From: CBCYMI01 sp965183855
GTDB lineage: Bacteria > Pseudomonadota > Alphaproteobacteria > Caulobacterales > Maricaulaceae
Direction: 5' to 3'
DNA length: 64,000 bases
Assembly: GCA_965183855.1 (NCBI GenBank)
Contig: CBCYMI010000016.1
Coordinates: 1-64,000, forward strand
Numbering within the stretch: the stretch's first letter is position 1; each line of letters opens with the position of its first letter. This document shows, one piece after another, positions 47,539 through 56,158 of this stretch. Both the position numbers and the translations under genes were made by a program. The notes beneath the pieces are model-generated. The model had not been told where the DNA came from, searched no databases, and saw nothing but the letters and a program-made list of their open reading frames with translations.

Positions 47539-49187
47539 TTTTCTACCTCCATCATATCACTATTTGACGCACCAGGTGGAACAAGGGGCCAGACATTATC
47601 TGTTTCTGAAATGGAAACATGGAGTAAATAGGCACCTTTATAATTGAGCATTTGATCAAGGGCTGTGTTAATCTGATCTTTACGGGTAATTTTTTGTCCT
47701 TGAATATCAAAGGAGTTTGCCATTAAGACAAAATTTGGGTTGTCAGATAAATCAGTTTCAGAAAAACGTTTTTCAAAGAAAATTTCCTGCCATTGCCGAA
47801 CTAGACCTAACCTTTGATTATCTAAAATAATAATTTTAACAGCTAGTTGATATCGCTTAATGGTTGCCAGTTCTTGAACATTCATCATGAAAGAACCATC
47901 TCCTGAAACCAGAATAGAAAGATCATTTGGTCTTGAAATTTGTGCACCTATGGCAGCAGGAAGACCAAACCCCATTGTTCCAAGTCCAGAACTGGATAAA
48001 TGATTTCTTGGATGAGAGAATGACATATGTTGTGCAACCCACATTTGATGTTGACCAACATCACAGGATAAAACACTCTCTTTTGGAAGTTTTTCTGATA
48101 ATTTTTTTAAAAAGCTTGGGGCATAAATCTTTTGACCTGGATGATCGTACTGCCATTGATGCTTTTGCTTGAGTTTAAGGCAAGATTGGCGCCATGGTTG
48201 AATATTGCTATTGGTATGAATATTGGGAATCAGAGTTTTTAAATCACCTTGAAGGCTAATATTGGCTTTTCGAACTTTATTGATTTCTGCGGGATCAATA
48301 TCCAAGTGCAGGATTTTTGCATTCGGAGCAAAACTGTTTATCTTGCCAGTAACGCGATCATCAAAACGTGCTCCGATAGCAATTAAAAGATCTGATTCCT
48401 GGACAGCCAGATTAGCAGATTTGGTTCCATGCATGCCGAGCATGCCTAAGAAATGGGGTGTTTCTGGTGGTATGCTACCAATACCTTTAAGCGTTGTAAC
48501 AGATGGAATATTTGTTATTTTAATCAGTTTTCTAACTTCATTGACGGCATTTGCACAAGCAACACCTCCACCAATATATAAAATGGGTTTTTGGGACGCT
48601 TCAATTAATTGGCGTGCAGCTGGATAATCATTATTCGTATTTTCTGATTTAAACTCAGGAATTGTATTCAGAGAAGGAAAATAGTTTGTTTTCTCTTGTT
48701 GTATATTTTTTGGAATATCTATTAAAACAGGACCTGGGCGGTCTGATAGGGCAATTTGAAATGCTTGATCTATAATTTCTGCCAGACATTCTCTTTTTTC
48801 TACGATAAAACTATGTTTTGTGCAGGCAAGGGACATGCCAAGAATATCTATTTCCTGGAATGCATCTGTGCCAATTGCAGATAAAGAGACTTGTCCTGTG
48901 ATTGCAATTATTGGAATTGAATCAAACAGAGCATCTGAGAGACCTGTGATTAAATTTGTAGCACCTGGACCAGATGTTGCCATGCAGACCCCGATTTTAC
49001 CAGAAGCGCGAGCATAGCCAAGAGCGGATAGAGCAGCTCCTTGCTCATGACGGCATAAAATATGACGAACGCCACTTTCATAAAGTGCATCGTAAATGGG
49101 CATAATTGCACCACCTGGATATCCAAATACAGTAGAAACATTATGGGCGATCAATCTTTTTATAATCGTTTGGGCACCGCTTAACAT
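47520..49187 (-). CDS. ilvG: Acetolactate synthase large subunit, IlvG type
   Basis: A 555-residue ThDP/FAD enzyme condensing two pyruvates, or pyruvate and 2-oxobutyrate. The ThDP glutamate is in LCRHEQGA, the ThDP/Mg motif is SGDGSFMMNVQELATIKRYQL, and GARFDDRVTGK marks the FAD domain. Many blocks (VFGYPGGAIMPIYDALY, GMLGMHGTKSAN, NVWPLVPPGASNS) follow E. coli IlvG nearly word for word. AGAGGA precedes the ATG. First structural gene of ilvGMEDA, behind a leader peptide and terminator. Confidence 0.95.
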   Translation of the reverse strand: MLSGAQTIIKRLIAHNVSTVFGYPGGAIMPIYDALYESGVRHILCRHEQGAALSALGYARASGKIGVCMATSGPGATNLITGLSDALFDSIPIIAITGQVSLSAIGTDAFQEIDILGMSLACTKHSFIVEKRECLAEIIDQAFQIALSDRPGPVLIDIPKNIQQEKTNYFPSLNTIPEFKSENTNNDYPAARQLIEASQKPILYIGGGVACANAVNEVRKLIKITNIPSVTTLKGIGSIPPETPHFLGMLGMHGTKSANLAVQESDLLIAIGARFDDRVTGKINSFAPNAKILHLDIDPAEINKVRKANISLQGDLKTLIPNIHTNSNIQPWRQSCLKLKQKHQWQYDHPGQKIYAPSFLKKLSEKLPKESVLSCDVGQHQMWVAQHMSFSHPRNHLSSSGLGTMGFGLPAAIGAQISRPNDLSILVSGDGSFMMNVQELATIKRYQLAVKIIILDNQRLGLVRQWQEIFFEKRFSETDLSDNPNFVLMANSFDIQGQKITRKDQINTALDQMLNYKGAYLLHVSISETDNVWPLVPPGASNSDMMEVEKCTHRP

Positions 49188-49284
49188 GTGTTTATTTATC
49201 CTCTAAAAAGCAGCAAAATAAGCTGTACTGTTTTTGTTGTAAGATTTTGTTTTAACGTCATCCTTGCCATATGAATGATTGTAT

Positions 49285-49321
49285 AAAAAAACCCGCTTCT
49301 TTATTTTAGAAGCGGGTTTTT
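49285..49321 (-). terminator. Attenuator terminator of the ilvGMEDA operon
   Basis: A 14-bp perfect stem: 49308-49321 pairs with 49287-49300 around a 7-base loop, with GC-rich core ACCCGC/GCGGGT. On the minus strand it runs into a T-run of seven (through 49285). It lies between the leader peptide and ilvG, about 100 bases before the ilvG start, so it must be bypassed for the operon to be read. Confidence 0.92.
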
Positions 49322-49342
49322 CTTAATTTCTTTTATAAACTG

Positions 49343-49423
49343 CTAAAGATCTACCCGCATAGTGCCTGCTAGCACTATAATAATAAGGAGGTTTCTAATA
49401 ATCAAAGCAGTTAATATATGCAT
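49343..49423 (-). CDS. ilvL: Isoleucine/valine operon leader peptide
   Basis: A 26-residue open frame, ATG at 49421-49423 and TAG at 49343-49345. Residues 7-18 read LIIRNLLIIIVL; of the first 18 codons 12 are Ile, Leu or Val. This is the composition of IlvL control peptides. The frame ends 22 bases before the terminator stem. A purine-rich site (AGAAAG) lies about 7-12 bases upstream. Stalling at Ile, Leu or Val codons would prevent terminator formation. Confidence 0.88.
   Translation of the reverse strand: MHILTALIIRNLLIIIVLAGTMRVDL
49351..49376 (-). promoter_or_regulatory. Pause hairpin and antiterminator arm of the ilv attenuator
   Basis: On minus-strand RNA, AGUGC (49376-49372) pairs with GCACU (49365-49361), enclosing six bases. 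The next six bases, GCGGGU (49358-49353, inside leader codons 22-24), are complementary to ACCCGC (49317-49312) in the 5' arm of the terminator. The two choices are mutually exclusive with the terminator, giving the four-region logic of classical attenuation. Confidence 0.75.
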
Positions 49424-49858
49424 TTTTGTTCTTTCTAATTTATTTAATCTCAGCTATTGTTTTGGGACCCTGGGCTCTTTAATATTTATCTCTTCTAACT
49501 TTTTCTGGGCGCTGGTTTTTTTTAACTTCTGAGCACGTTTTTTGCTCTTTTTAAATCCTTAAATAGATTTCCAGCTCTTGATTTCTTTTAATTCCTGAAA
49601 TATCCAGCTTCTTTTAATCTCTTAAACCATCATTTCTTTAATATTCGATCCTTAATCTTTTTCTCTTTTAGTTCCTACCTCTTTGTAGTTTCTGGTTTTT
49701 TAGGTTCAAAAAAACCTAACCTCAGAAATTTTGAATCCAGTTTAAAACAATCCAGTTTAAAACAATCCAATATTTTAGCTGAATACCGTTAAGTTTATTA
49801 AAAAGCAACCCAATTCTACCATACTAAAATTCTATGAAGAAAATGTCAATTTTTATTT
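49424..49858 (-). other. Purine-biased spacer between ilvC and the ilv leader
   Basis: About 435 bases. On the minus strand it is strikingly A/G-rich with loosely repeated ATTAAAAGAA-like and AGCTGGA-like words (49530-49650) and no sound open frame. A short hairpin TTAGGTT/AACCTAA lies at 49700-49719. It should contain the ilvL promoter and the end of the ilvC transcript; I could not place either with confidence. Confidence 0.4.
49734..49769 (+). repeat. 15-bp tandem duplication in the ilvC-ilvL spacer
   Basis: Two perfect copies of AATCCAGTTTAAAAC (49734-49748, 49749-49763) followed by a partial third copy (AATCCA). Probably replication slippage; a binding-site pair is possible. Confidence 0.85.
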
Positions 49859-51331
49859 TTATAGTTTTAAAGGTTTGTTTTTCATATATTGGCGGAGTTT
49901 TTTACCTGTTTTTTCTATAGGATGTGATTGGATTTTTTCATTAATTTCCAATAATTCAAGATTATCAATTTTTTTATTTTCATTAGATAATCCATCTCCG
50001 ATTACTTCACCAGAAAGTGTATTGACATATTCTCTTAGTAGAGGGATTGCAGCATTGGAAAAAAGATAACAGCCATATTCAGCAGTATCTGAGATAATCC
50101 TGTTCATTTCATAGAGTCTTTTTCGAGCGATCAAATTCGCAATTAAAGGTGTTTCGTGCAAGGATTCATAATAGGCAGATTCTTCAATAATACCAGAGCT
50201 TACCATCGTTTCAAATGCAAGTTCAACGCCTGATTTTATAATTGCAACCAGCAAGATATTTTTATCAAAATAGTATTGTTCTTCAATATGCTCATTTGAT
50301 TGAGGTGCGTTTTCAAAGCTTGTTTTTGATGTTTGTTCACGCCAGGCTAGAAGATCTTGGTCATTATTTTTCCAATCTTGCATCATAACATTGGAAAATT
50401 GTCCATTCATAATATTATCCATATGTTTTTCATATAATGGACGAAGGATTTGTTTAAGGGTTTCAGAGATATGATAGGCTTTGAGTTTTTCTGGATTAGA
50501 AAGTCTATCCATCATAAGGGTAATGCCACCTAGTTTTAACGCTTCTGTAATAACTTCCCAGCCATTTTGGATTAGTGCTGCTGCAAAACCAGATCCAATA
50601 CCGTTCGAAATCATTTTCTCATGTGCCAAAATCGTACTGGCTTGTAAGAGACCGCATAGGATGGTTTGCTCTCCCATTAAATCAGATTTTACTTCTGCAA
50701 TGAAAGAGGAATGCAAGACACCAGCGCGGTCACTGCCAATTGCAGAAGCATATGCTTTTGCTGTTTCTAATCCTTTCTTTTGGAGATCGTTTTCAGGATG
50801 GATGGCAATCAGGCTTGGGACTCCAAATCCTCTTTGATATTCGGCTCTTACTTCTGTGCCAGGACATTTAGGTGCGACCATAATTACGGTAATGTCTTTA
50901 CGGATTTGAATTCCTTCTTCGACAATGTTAAATCCATGAGAGTAAGAGAGAACAGCATTTTTTTTCATCATCGGCATAATTTTATTAATCACAGAGCTAT
51001 GTTGTTTGTCGGGCGTTAAATTAAGAATTAAATCTGCTTTTGGAATCAGTGCTTCAAACAGATCTGTTTTAAATCCATGTTGGATTGCATTTTGATAGGA
51101 TGCTCGTTTTTCTTTTATTGCCTCTTCTCTTAACGCATAGGAAATTTGACAGCCTGAATCTCTCATATTAAGCCCCTGGTTTAGACCTTGTGCACCACAT
51201 CCGAGAATAACAATATTCCAATCTTTAATAAACTGACATCCTTTATTGAATTCAGAGGAATCCATTAATCGGCATTGTCCCAATTGCTTTAGTTTCTCTC
51301 TTAATGATAGTGTGTTAAAATAATTGTGCAT
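49859..51331 (-). CDS. ilvC: Ketol-acid reductoisomerase, class II (long form)
   Basis: A 490-residue NADPH enzyme isomerising and reducing acetohydroxy acids. The length and the duplicated knotted domain are those of the class II form found in enterobacteria and plants. Most alphaproteobacteria use the 340-residue class I form. Segments such as VILGCGAQGLNQGLNMRDSG, LTPDKQHSSV, MVAPKCPGTEVRAEYQRGFGVP and SGIIEESAYYESLHE are very close to E. coli IlvC. AGGAG lies just upstream of the ATG. It shares strand and neighbourhood with ilvGMEDA. Confidence 0.97.
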   Translation of the reverse strand: MHNYFNTLSLREKLKQLGQCRLMDSSEFNKGCQFIKDWNIVILGCGAQGLNQGLNMRDSGCQISYALREEAIKEKRASYQNAIQHGFKTDLFEALIPKADLILNLTPDKQHSSVINKIMPMMKKNAVLSYSHGFNIVEEGIQIRKDITVIMVAPKCPGTEVRAEYQRGFGVPSLIAIHPENDLQKKGLETAKAYASAIGSDRAGVLHSSFIAEVKSDLMGEQTILCGLLQASTILAHEKMISNGIGSGFAAALIQNGWEVITEALKLGGITLMMDRLSNPEKLKAYHISETLKQILRPLYEKHMDNIMNGQFSNVMMQDWKNNDQDLLAWREQTSKTSFENAPQSNEHIEEQYYFDKNILLVAIIKSGVELAFETMVSSGIIEESAYYESLHETPLIANLIARKRLYEMNRIISDTAEYGCYLFSNAAIPLLREYVNTLSGEVIGDGLSNENKKIDNLELLEINEKIQSHPIEKTGKKLRQYMKNKPLKL

Positions 51332-51421
51332 TGCATTACTCCTTTATGTCAACCCAATGAATATGACAGATTATTCCTGAAAACAAACGTTTATGCCTTA
51401 CTCTATTTTAGGTACAGGTTC

Positions 51422-51464
51422 AATGATCAATTTTAATGAAATTGATCATTAACGTTTAAACGTT
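51422..51464. promoter_or_regulatory. Two palindromes in the ilvC-gapR divergent promoter region
   Basis: A 12-bp inverted repeat with 5-base spacer (51422-51433 and 51439-51450; arm AATGATCAATTT) is followed directly by a 14-bp palindrome AACGTTTAAACGTT (51451-51464). They lie 90-130 bases upstream of ilvC and 130-170 upstream of gapR. The symmetry suggests a dimeric regulator site; no U-tract supports a terminator. In enterobacteria ilvC is controlled by IlvY; no ilvY-like gene is in the window. Confidence 0.5.
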
Positions 51465-51593
51465 TAGATGTAAAAAGCAGAATTGGCAATTAATCAATAT
51501 TTCTATTCTATTTTTATTTTTTTCTTGTCATGAAGGAACAAGCCTTTTAGGTATGAGACTGATTTTATTTTTTTTGTAAATCAGGAGCCATAT

Positions 51594-51863
51594 ATGCCAG
51601 ATCAGAAAACGGATTTAAATACGAGTATTACAGATGCAACCCGATCTCAGTTAAGAGCTTTCGTGCAGCGTATAGAGCGATTAGAGGAAGATAAGCTAAC
51701 CATTATGGAAGATATGAAGGAAGTATATGCAGAAGCCAAGGCAAATGGGTATGATGTCAAGATTTTAAAACAGGTTATCAGATTACGTAAAATAGATCGT
51801 GCTGATCGCCAAGAGCAAGAAGCATTATTGGAACTTTATCTTGATGCAATTGGAGAGCATTAG
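51594..51863 (+). CDS. gapR: GapR/DUF2312 nucleoid-associated protein
   Basis: An 89-residue DUF2312 protein. In Caulobacter GapR binds overtwisted DNA ahead of replication and transcription and aids topoisomerases. The family pattern is clear: LRAFVQRIERLEEDKLTIMEDMKEVYAEAKANGYDVKILKQVIRLRK, followed by an acidic C-terminal helix LLELYLDAIGEH. The family is essentially confined to alphaproteobacteria and their phages, so it is good evidence for the organism. AGGAG precedes the ATG by 6 bases. Confidence 0.93.
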   Translation: MPDQKTDLNTSITDATRSQLRAFVQRIERLEEDKLTIMEDMKEVYAEAKANGYDVKILKQVIRLRKIDRADRQEQEALLELYLDAIGEH

Positions 51864-51936
51864 CTGTTTAAGGATTGAAAAATGACTTTAAATAGAGAGT
51901 TTGTTTTTCCATGTTTTGATAGATCTCGCAGAGTGT

Positions 51937-53079
51937 TTATGTTTTCTTTTGCAGAAAAATACTGCCCATTGTATAGCCTGCTCCAAAGGCGCATAAAATT
52001 CCAATATCTCCTGGGTTTAAATCGTTTGAATAACGATTAAATGCAATGATTGCGCCTGCTGAAGAAGTATTTCCATATTCATCTAAAACGATTGGCGCTT
52101 CGGTTCTGTTGGCAGGGCGTCCCAGGATTTTTTTTGCTATAAATTCATTCATATGGATATTTGCTTGATGTAACCATATTCTTTTAATTTCATCTCTTGA
52201 AATATGCTGTTCTTTTAAGTAATTAATGACAAAGTCTGAGACCATAGGTGTTACTTCACGAAAGACTTTGCGACCGTTTTGCATAAATAATTTGTCCAGC
52301 TTTCCAATTCCTTCTGGAGAAGCATTATTTAAAAAACCAAAATTATTCCGAATATTGTTAGAAAATTTTGAGTGGAGACGTGCACTTAATATTTTCCAGT
52401 CCTGTCCATATCCCTGGTCGAGATAATCAGAGCGCTCAATTAAAATAGCACTTGCGGCATCTCCAAAAATAAAATGACTGTCTCGATCACGAAAGTTGGA
52501 GTGTGCAGTGCATAATTCTACATTACATAATAGAATAGAATTTACTTCTTGCTGATGGATAAGTGCTTCTGCCATTTTTATTCCATAGACAGCTGTTGAG
52601 CAAGCAGCACTCATATCAAATGCAAATCCATTAATACCAAGTGCGTGTTGTACTTCTATTCCAAGAGAAGGATAGGCTCTTTGCATATTTGAAGAAGCCA
52701 TAATGAGGACATCAATATCTTTTCCTTTTCTATCCAGTTTTTTTAAGGCGTTTTGTGAAGCAAGTACAGCCATTTCTGCCATTACAGAAAGCTCATCATT
52801 TCTTCTTTCTCGTATCCTGGTTGCCATAATATTAACATCAAGAATTGACTCTTTAGCAATTGCATATCTTGATTTAATGCCAGATACTTTTTCAATAAAT
52901 TCAAGAGAAGAATATTCAAGTGCCTTTTTCTTTCCTTGTTTAATACAAGAAGCATGTAATTGATTATAGCGATCAACATAATAATTAAAAGAAGTTACCA
53001 ATTCCTGATTGGAAATGGAATATGAAGGTGTGTAAACACCTGTTGAACGAATAACAAGTTCTGTCGTCACGATTGACAC
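51937..53079 (-). CDS. Beta-ketoacyl-ACP synthase III-like enzyme
   Basis: A 380-residue thiolase-fold enzyme of the FabH-like family. The triad is present: Cys in DMSAACSTAVYG (near 160), His in WLHQANIHMNEF (near 305) and Asn in DEYGNTSSAGAI (near 343). It is longer than FabH (about 320 residues), with an extra segment near residues 30-80, like the beta-ketodecanoyl synthase branch. It may start fatty acid or a specialised acyl synthesis; no acyl-carrier genes are adjacent. The start is GTG 53079 or GTG 53070, the latter better spaced from AGGAGA. Confidence 0.87.
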   Translation of the reverse strand: MSIVTTELVIRSTGVYTPSYSISNQELVTSFNYYVDRYNQLHASCIKQGKKKALEYSSLEFIEKVSGIKSRYAIAKESILDVNIMATRIRERRNDELSVMAEMAVLASQNALKKLDRKGKDIDVLIMASSNMQRAYPSLGIEVQHALGINGFAFDMSAACSTAVYGIKMAEALIHQQEVNSILLCNVELCTAHSNFRDRDSHFIFGDAASAILIERSDYLDQGYGQDWKILSARLHSKFSNNIRNNFGFLNNASPEGIGKLDKLFMQNGRKVFREVTPMVSDFVINYLKEQHISRDEIKRIWLHQANIHMNEFIAKKILGRPANRTEAPIVLDEYGNTSSAGAIIAFNRYSNDLNPGDIGILCAFGAGYTMGSIFLQKKT

Positions 53080-53340
53080 TCTCCTATACTGCGAGCCTTC
53101 TTCTTATTTAATGTGTTTTTGATGTTATAAACAATAGAAAATAATTTCCTTGAAAGAAAAAGATGATTTTTAAAGAAATATAGGCTTTTCTTTTTTCTTA
53201 ATAGATGAACAATTTCAGGCTTATAAAAAGAAGCTTTCCAATTTGCAAAGATTAAGTATCAAATTAATAAATAAAGTTTGTTTTTTAAAAAAACACTCTT
53301 GGAAAATCAATAATGAAATGAGATTTCAGATATTAATCTA

Positions 53341-54498
53341 TTATTCGTTTTTATAATAAGCTTCTGATTGCATTTCTTTTAATCTGGAGATTGTTCGTTC
53401 AAAAGGCTTTGTGTTTGTTTTTTTTGGAAAAAGAAGTGAAAGAGGAATTTCTGCGAATATGATTATTTTTTTCTTACGATCATAGAGAATATCAATGAAT
53501 AGGGTAAACCGTCTTAGTGTATCGCGTTCTTCTGGGTTTAAAACAGGAAGGTTTTCTAAAAAAATAGTATCGAATGATTCACTAAGTGCATGATAATCTG
53601 CACTAGATCTATATTCTCGAAAGAGCTGATCAAATGTCAAACGAACACAATTTCCCTTCACACTTTCAAGTTTCCAAGATCTTCCAAAAACATTAAGTGT
53701 TTTAGATCTGGGTTTAAAATAACGGGTTAGGGTTTTCCATAAGGTTTCAAATTTTTTTCGATTTTCAGAATTTAAGGGTGAGAAATAAACAGTATTTATA
53801 TCTGAGAATCTTTCACGAAAATCATTACACCCCTTCATATGTAAAACATGTAATTTATTCCGGAGAAAAGAAATAAATGGCAGAAAAAGACTTCTATTAA
53901 GTCCATTTTTATACAGGTTTTCTGGAACTGTATTTGATGTAATGATGAAAGACACACCTTCCTTGATCAAATAGGTAAATAATCTTGATAAAATCATTGC
54001 ATCTGTGATATCAATGACCTCAAATTCATCGAGATAGATTAATTGGTGATTACGTGCAATATATTTTGCGATTGGGGGAATCGGATCATCTTTAAATTTT
54101 TTGCGATATTCTGGTTGTTTAAGCCGTTCTTTTTTTGGAAGATGACGCCAATAGGCAATTTGTTTATGAATTTTTTCCATAAAATCATGAAAATGATAGG
54201 CTGCTTTGAGTTTTTCATTAATGGTTTCAAAAGCAAGGCTCGATAACATGGATTTTCCTCTTCCAACAGAGCCCCATAGATACACGCCTTGAAAATGACC
54301 TGGTTTCTTTTTTTTAAATGAAAAAAAAGAAATTAGATTGGAAAAAGAATAGGTTTGTTGATAGGTTTTAATAAATGACTCTAATGATTTTGCAATTTTA
54401 AACTGTTCTGGATCTGATTTTATTTTTTTCTGTTTAACAAGGTTTAAATAATGTTCCAAAAACAGAGTATGGTCTTTAGATCGAGCAGGGGTTTTCAT
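53341..54498 (-). CDS. zapE: Cell division ATPase ZapE (AFG1-like)
   Basis: A 385-residue AAA-type ATPase of the AFG1/ZapE family; E. coli ZapE affects Z-ring stability, mitochondrial Afg1 aids oxidase quality control. Walker A is YLWGSVGRGKSML (near 76-83), Walker B LIYLDEFEVIDITDAMIL, and sensor motif FIITSNTVPENLY is intact. I start at ATG 54498, which matches family length; a TTG at 54570 would add 24 residues. Single gene. Confidence 0.9.
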   Translation of the reverse strand: MKTPARSKDHTLFLEHYLNLVKQKKIKSDPEQFKIAKSLESFIKTYQQTYSFSNLISFFSFKKKKPGHFQGVYLWGSVGRGKSMLSSLAFETINEKLKAAYHFHDFMEKIHKQIAYWRHLPKKERLKQPEYRKKFKDDPIPPIAKYIARNHQLIYLDEFEVIDITDAMILSRLFTYLIKEGVSFIITSNTVPENLYKNGLNRSLFLPFISFLRNKLHVLHMKGCNDFRERFSDINTVYFSPLNSENRKKFETLWKTLTRYFKPRSKTLNVFGRSWKLESVKGNCVRLTFDQLFREYRSSADYHALSESFDTIFLENLPVLNPEERDTLRRFTLFIDILYDRKKKIIIFAEIPLSLLFPKKTNTKPFERTISRLKEMQSEAYYKNE

Positions 54499-54668
54499 GT
54501 TAAATCTATCTGTTTTTAAAAGATAAAATCCTGTTTTCCTATTTAATTTTTGGATCTGGAAGTTTATCAAATTCCTATTTCTGAGTTTTATTATTTGATA
54601 TAAATTCTTTTATTCTGAAAGTCTATGCTTTATTGGAAAAGAATGAAATGATCCATATAATAACTATG

Positions 54669-55275
54669 CTATCGTGATGTTTTTAACAGGTTTTTTTGGA
54701 TCTGAACAGGGGCTTTTGGGTTGTTTCCAAGATAAAAATACCAATATTTTCCATTTTCCCAGAAAAGAGCAGGAACTTCAATATTCCAATCTTTTTGAGC
54801 AAGAATTTCTGTAAGATTCTCTCTTAGTTTTCTGTTTTTTTCTAAATAATGATCTATATTTTCAATTGATTTGATGTGTTGGGGTTTAAATTTTTCACAG
54901 TGTAATTTATAGGGAATAGAAGTCCAGTTTTTGTTTTGGGAAAGATCGGCTGCGATATATTTTTCAGATAAGCAAGATCTGTTTCTTCTAACATATGTAA
55001 TGACGCGAGTATCAATTTGATTTTTGTGTAAAAAATCAAACTCGGATTTCTGATATGCAATACAATCAGGGCAAGAACGAAATCCAACAAGATATAATTT
55101 TTTTCCCAGTTTCAAAATCAAGTTTTTGAGGTGTTTTTGGCAATCGTTTACCTTGAATAGGAATTTGAGGCAGTAAGATCAGGGAAGTTAATCCCGCAAA
55201 GAAAACAACCGATATTGCAAGGATAAAAAACCAGGCTGGATGTTTAATCATCGGCTTTGATTTGTTTTTAAGCAT
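54669..55275 (-). pseudogene. Membrane-anchored thioredoxin-like protein, frameshifted at A7
   Basis: Two overlapping frames make one protein. Frame 1, from ATG 55275 (GGAG upstream), gives an anchor helix (about 14-35) and runs to ...LDFETGKK, then soon stops. Frame 2 continues LYLVGFRSCPDCIAYQK..., a thioredoxin-like domain with CPDC and about 140 residues to 54669. The change occurs at a run of seven A (minus strand, about 55098-55104); dropping one A joins the two frames. The product would be a periplasmic thiol-disulphide protein of about 200 residues. It is a genuine mutation, a sequencing error, or slippage. Confidence 0.6.
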
Positions 55276-55427
55276 AAAACGCTCCAAAATCAGATAATTT
55301 TTGTAGACTATTTTCACAAATATAGATTTAAATTCAAATTAAACAAGGAAAATTATAACTTAAATACAGGAAGGATATTGATTTACGCTTAATAAGGGGA
55401 AAGTTTAACGGTATTCTTTTTTAGAAG

Positions 55428-56123
55428 TTACCATTCTAACAGAGAAGCATTTTCTTTTAACCAATTTTTTGAATATTGATAATCAGGGAGATAAAATCTG
55501 ACCTGTTGCCAATATTTGGGAGAATGATTAAATTCAATCAAATGGCAAAGTTCATGGACAATAATATAATCGATAACCCTCAAAGGAGCCATGATAATTT
55601 TCCAATTATAAAAGATTTCATTTTTAGAATTACAACATCCCCAACAAGCGGTATAGGTTTTAATAGAAATTTTTTTAGGAGATAGTTGCATTTTTTTTGC
55701 GAATGAGATTGTTCTTTGTTTTAAAAGCATGCCTGCTTTTTGTTTATACCAGTCTTTCAACAATGCTTGAATTAAGTGTGGTTGGTTTTGAACGGATAGT
55801 TTGATTTTAATTTCCAGTGTGTTTTCTGTAAGATGGATGTTATTGTGTGGTTCATATTCTATATTCAATTGATAATACTGTCCTAAATATAAAAAGGATT
55901 CTCCTGTTATGAATTGTTTTGCAATATAATTTGGCAATTGATTTTGAGTTTCAAGCTTTTTTCTAATCCATGCGGCTTTTTTTTCTAGAAAATGGTTGAT
56001 TTGTTGATTTGTAAATGTTTTTGGTACTAAAAGGTCTATCGAATCTTTTTTGATACTTAATGCGATAGTTTTTTTTCTGTTGGTACGTTTTATGTTAATA
56101 TCAAATTTTATTTTTGTACTCAT
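55428..56123 (-). CDS. YgjP-type M48/SprT-like metallopeptidase (DUF45)
   Basis: A 231-residue zinc peptidase-like protein. The zinc motif is HELCH (in VHELCHLIEFNHSPKYW, near 187), and the third ligand is probably the His of NHSPKYW. The YgjP family is poorly characterised. I use ATG 56123 because the longer frame, from 56207, would overlap the tag gene start on the same strand. It follows tag after about 35 bases, perhaps one transcript. Confidence 0.85.
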   Translation of the reverse strand: MSTKIKFDINIKRTNRKKTIALSIKKDSIDLLVPKTFTNQQINHFLEKKAAWIRKKLETQNQLPNYIAKQFITGESFLYLGQYYQLNIEYEPHNNIHLTENTLEIKIKLSVQNQPHLIQALLKDWYKQKAGMLLKQRTISFAKKMQLSPKKISIKTYTACWGCCNSKNEIFYNWKIIMAPLRVIDYIIVHELCHLIEFNHSPKYWQQVRFYLPDYQYSKNWLKENASLLEW

Positions 56124-56158
56124 CAAGTCAGCTCTGAAAAAGTATAGTTTTGTAAATC

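Noticed and set aside
49283..49323. The hairpin at 49287-49321 as a simple terminator for ilvC
   Set aside because: It lies more than 500 bases beyond the ilvC stop and directly follows the Ile/Leu/Val leader frame, so an attenuator for ilvG is the better reading.
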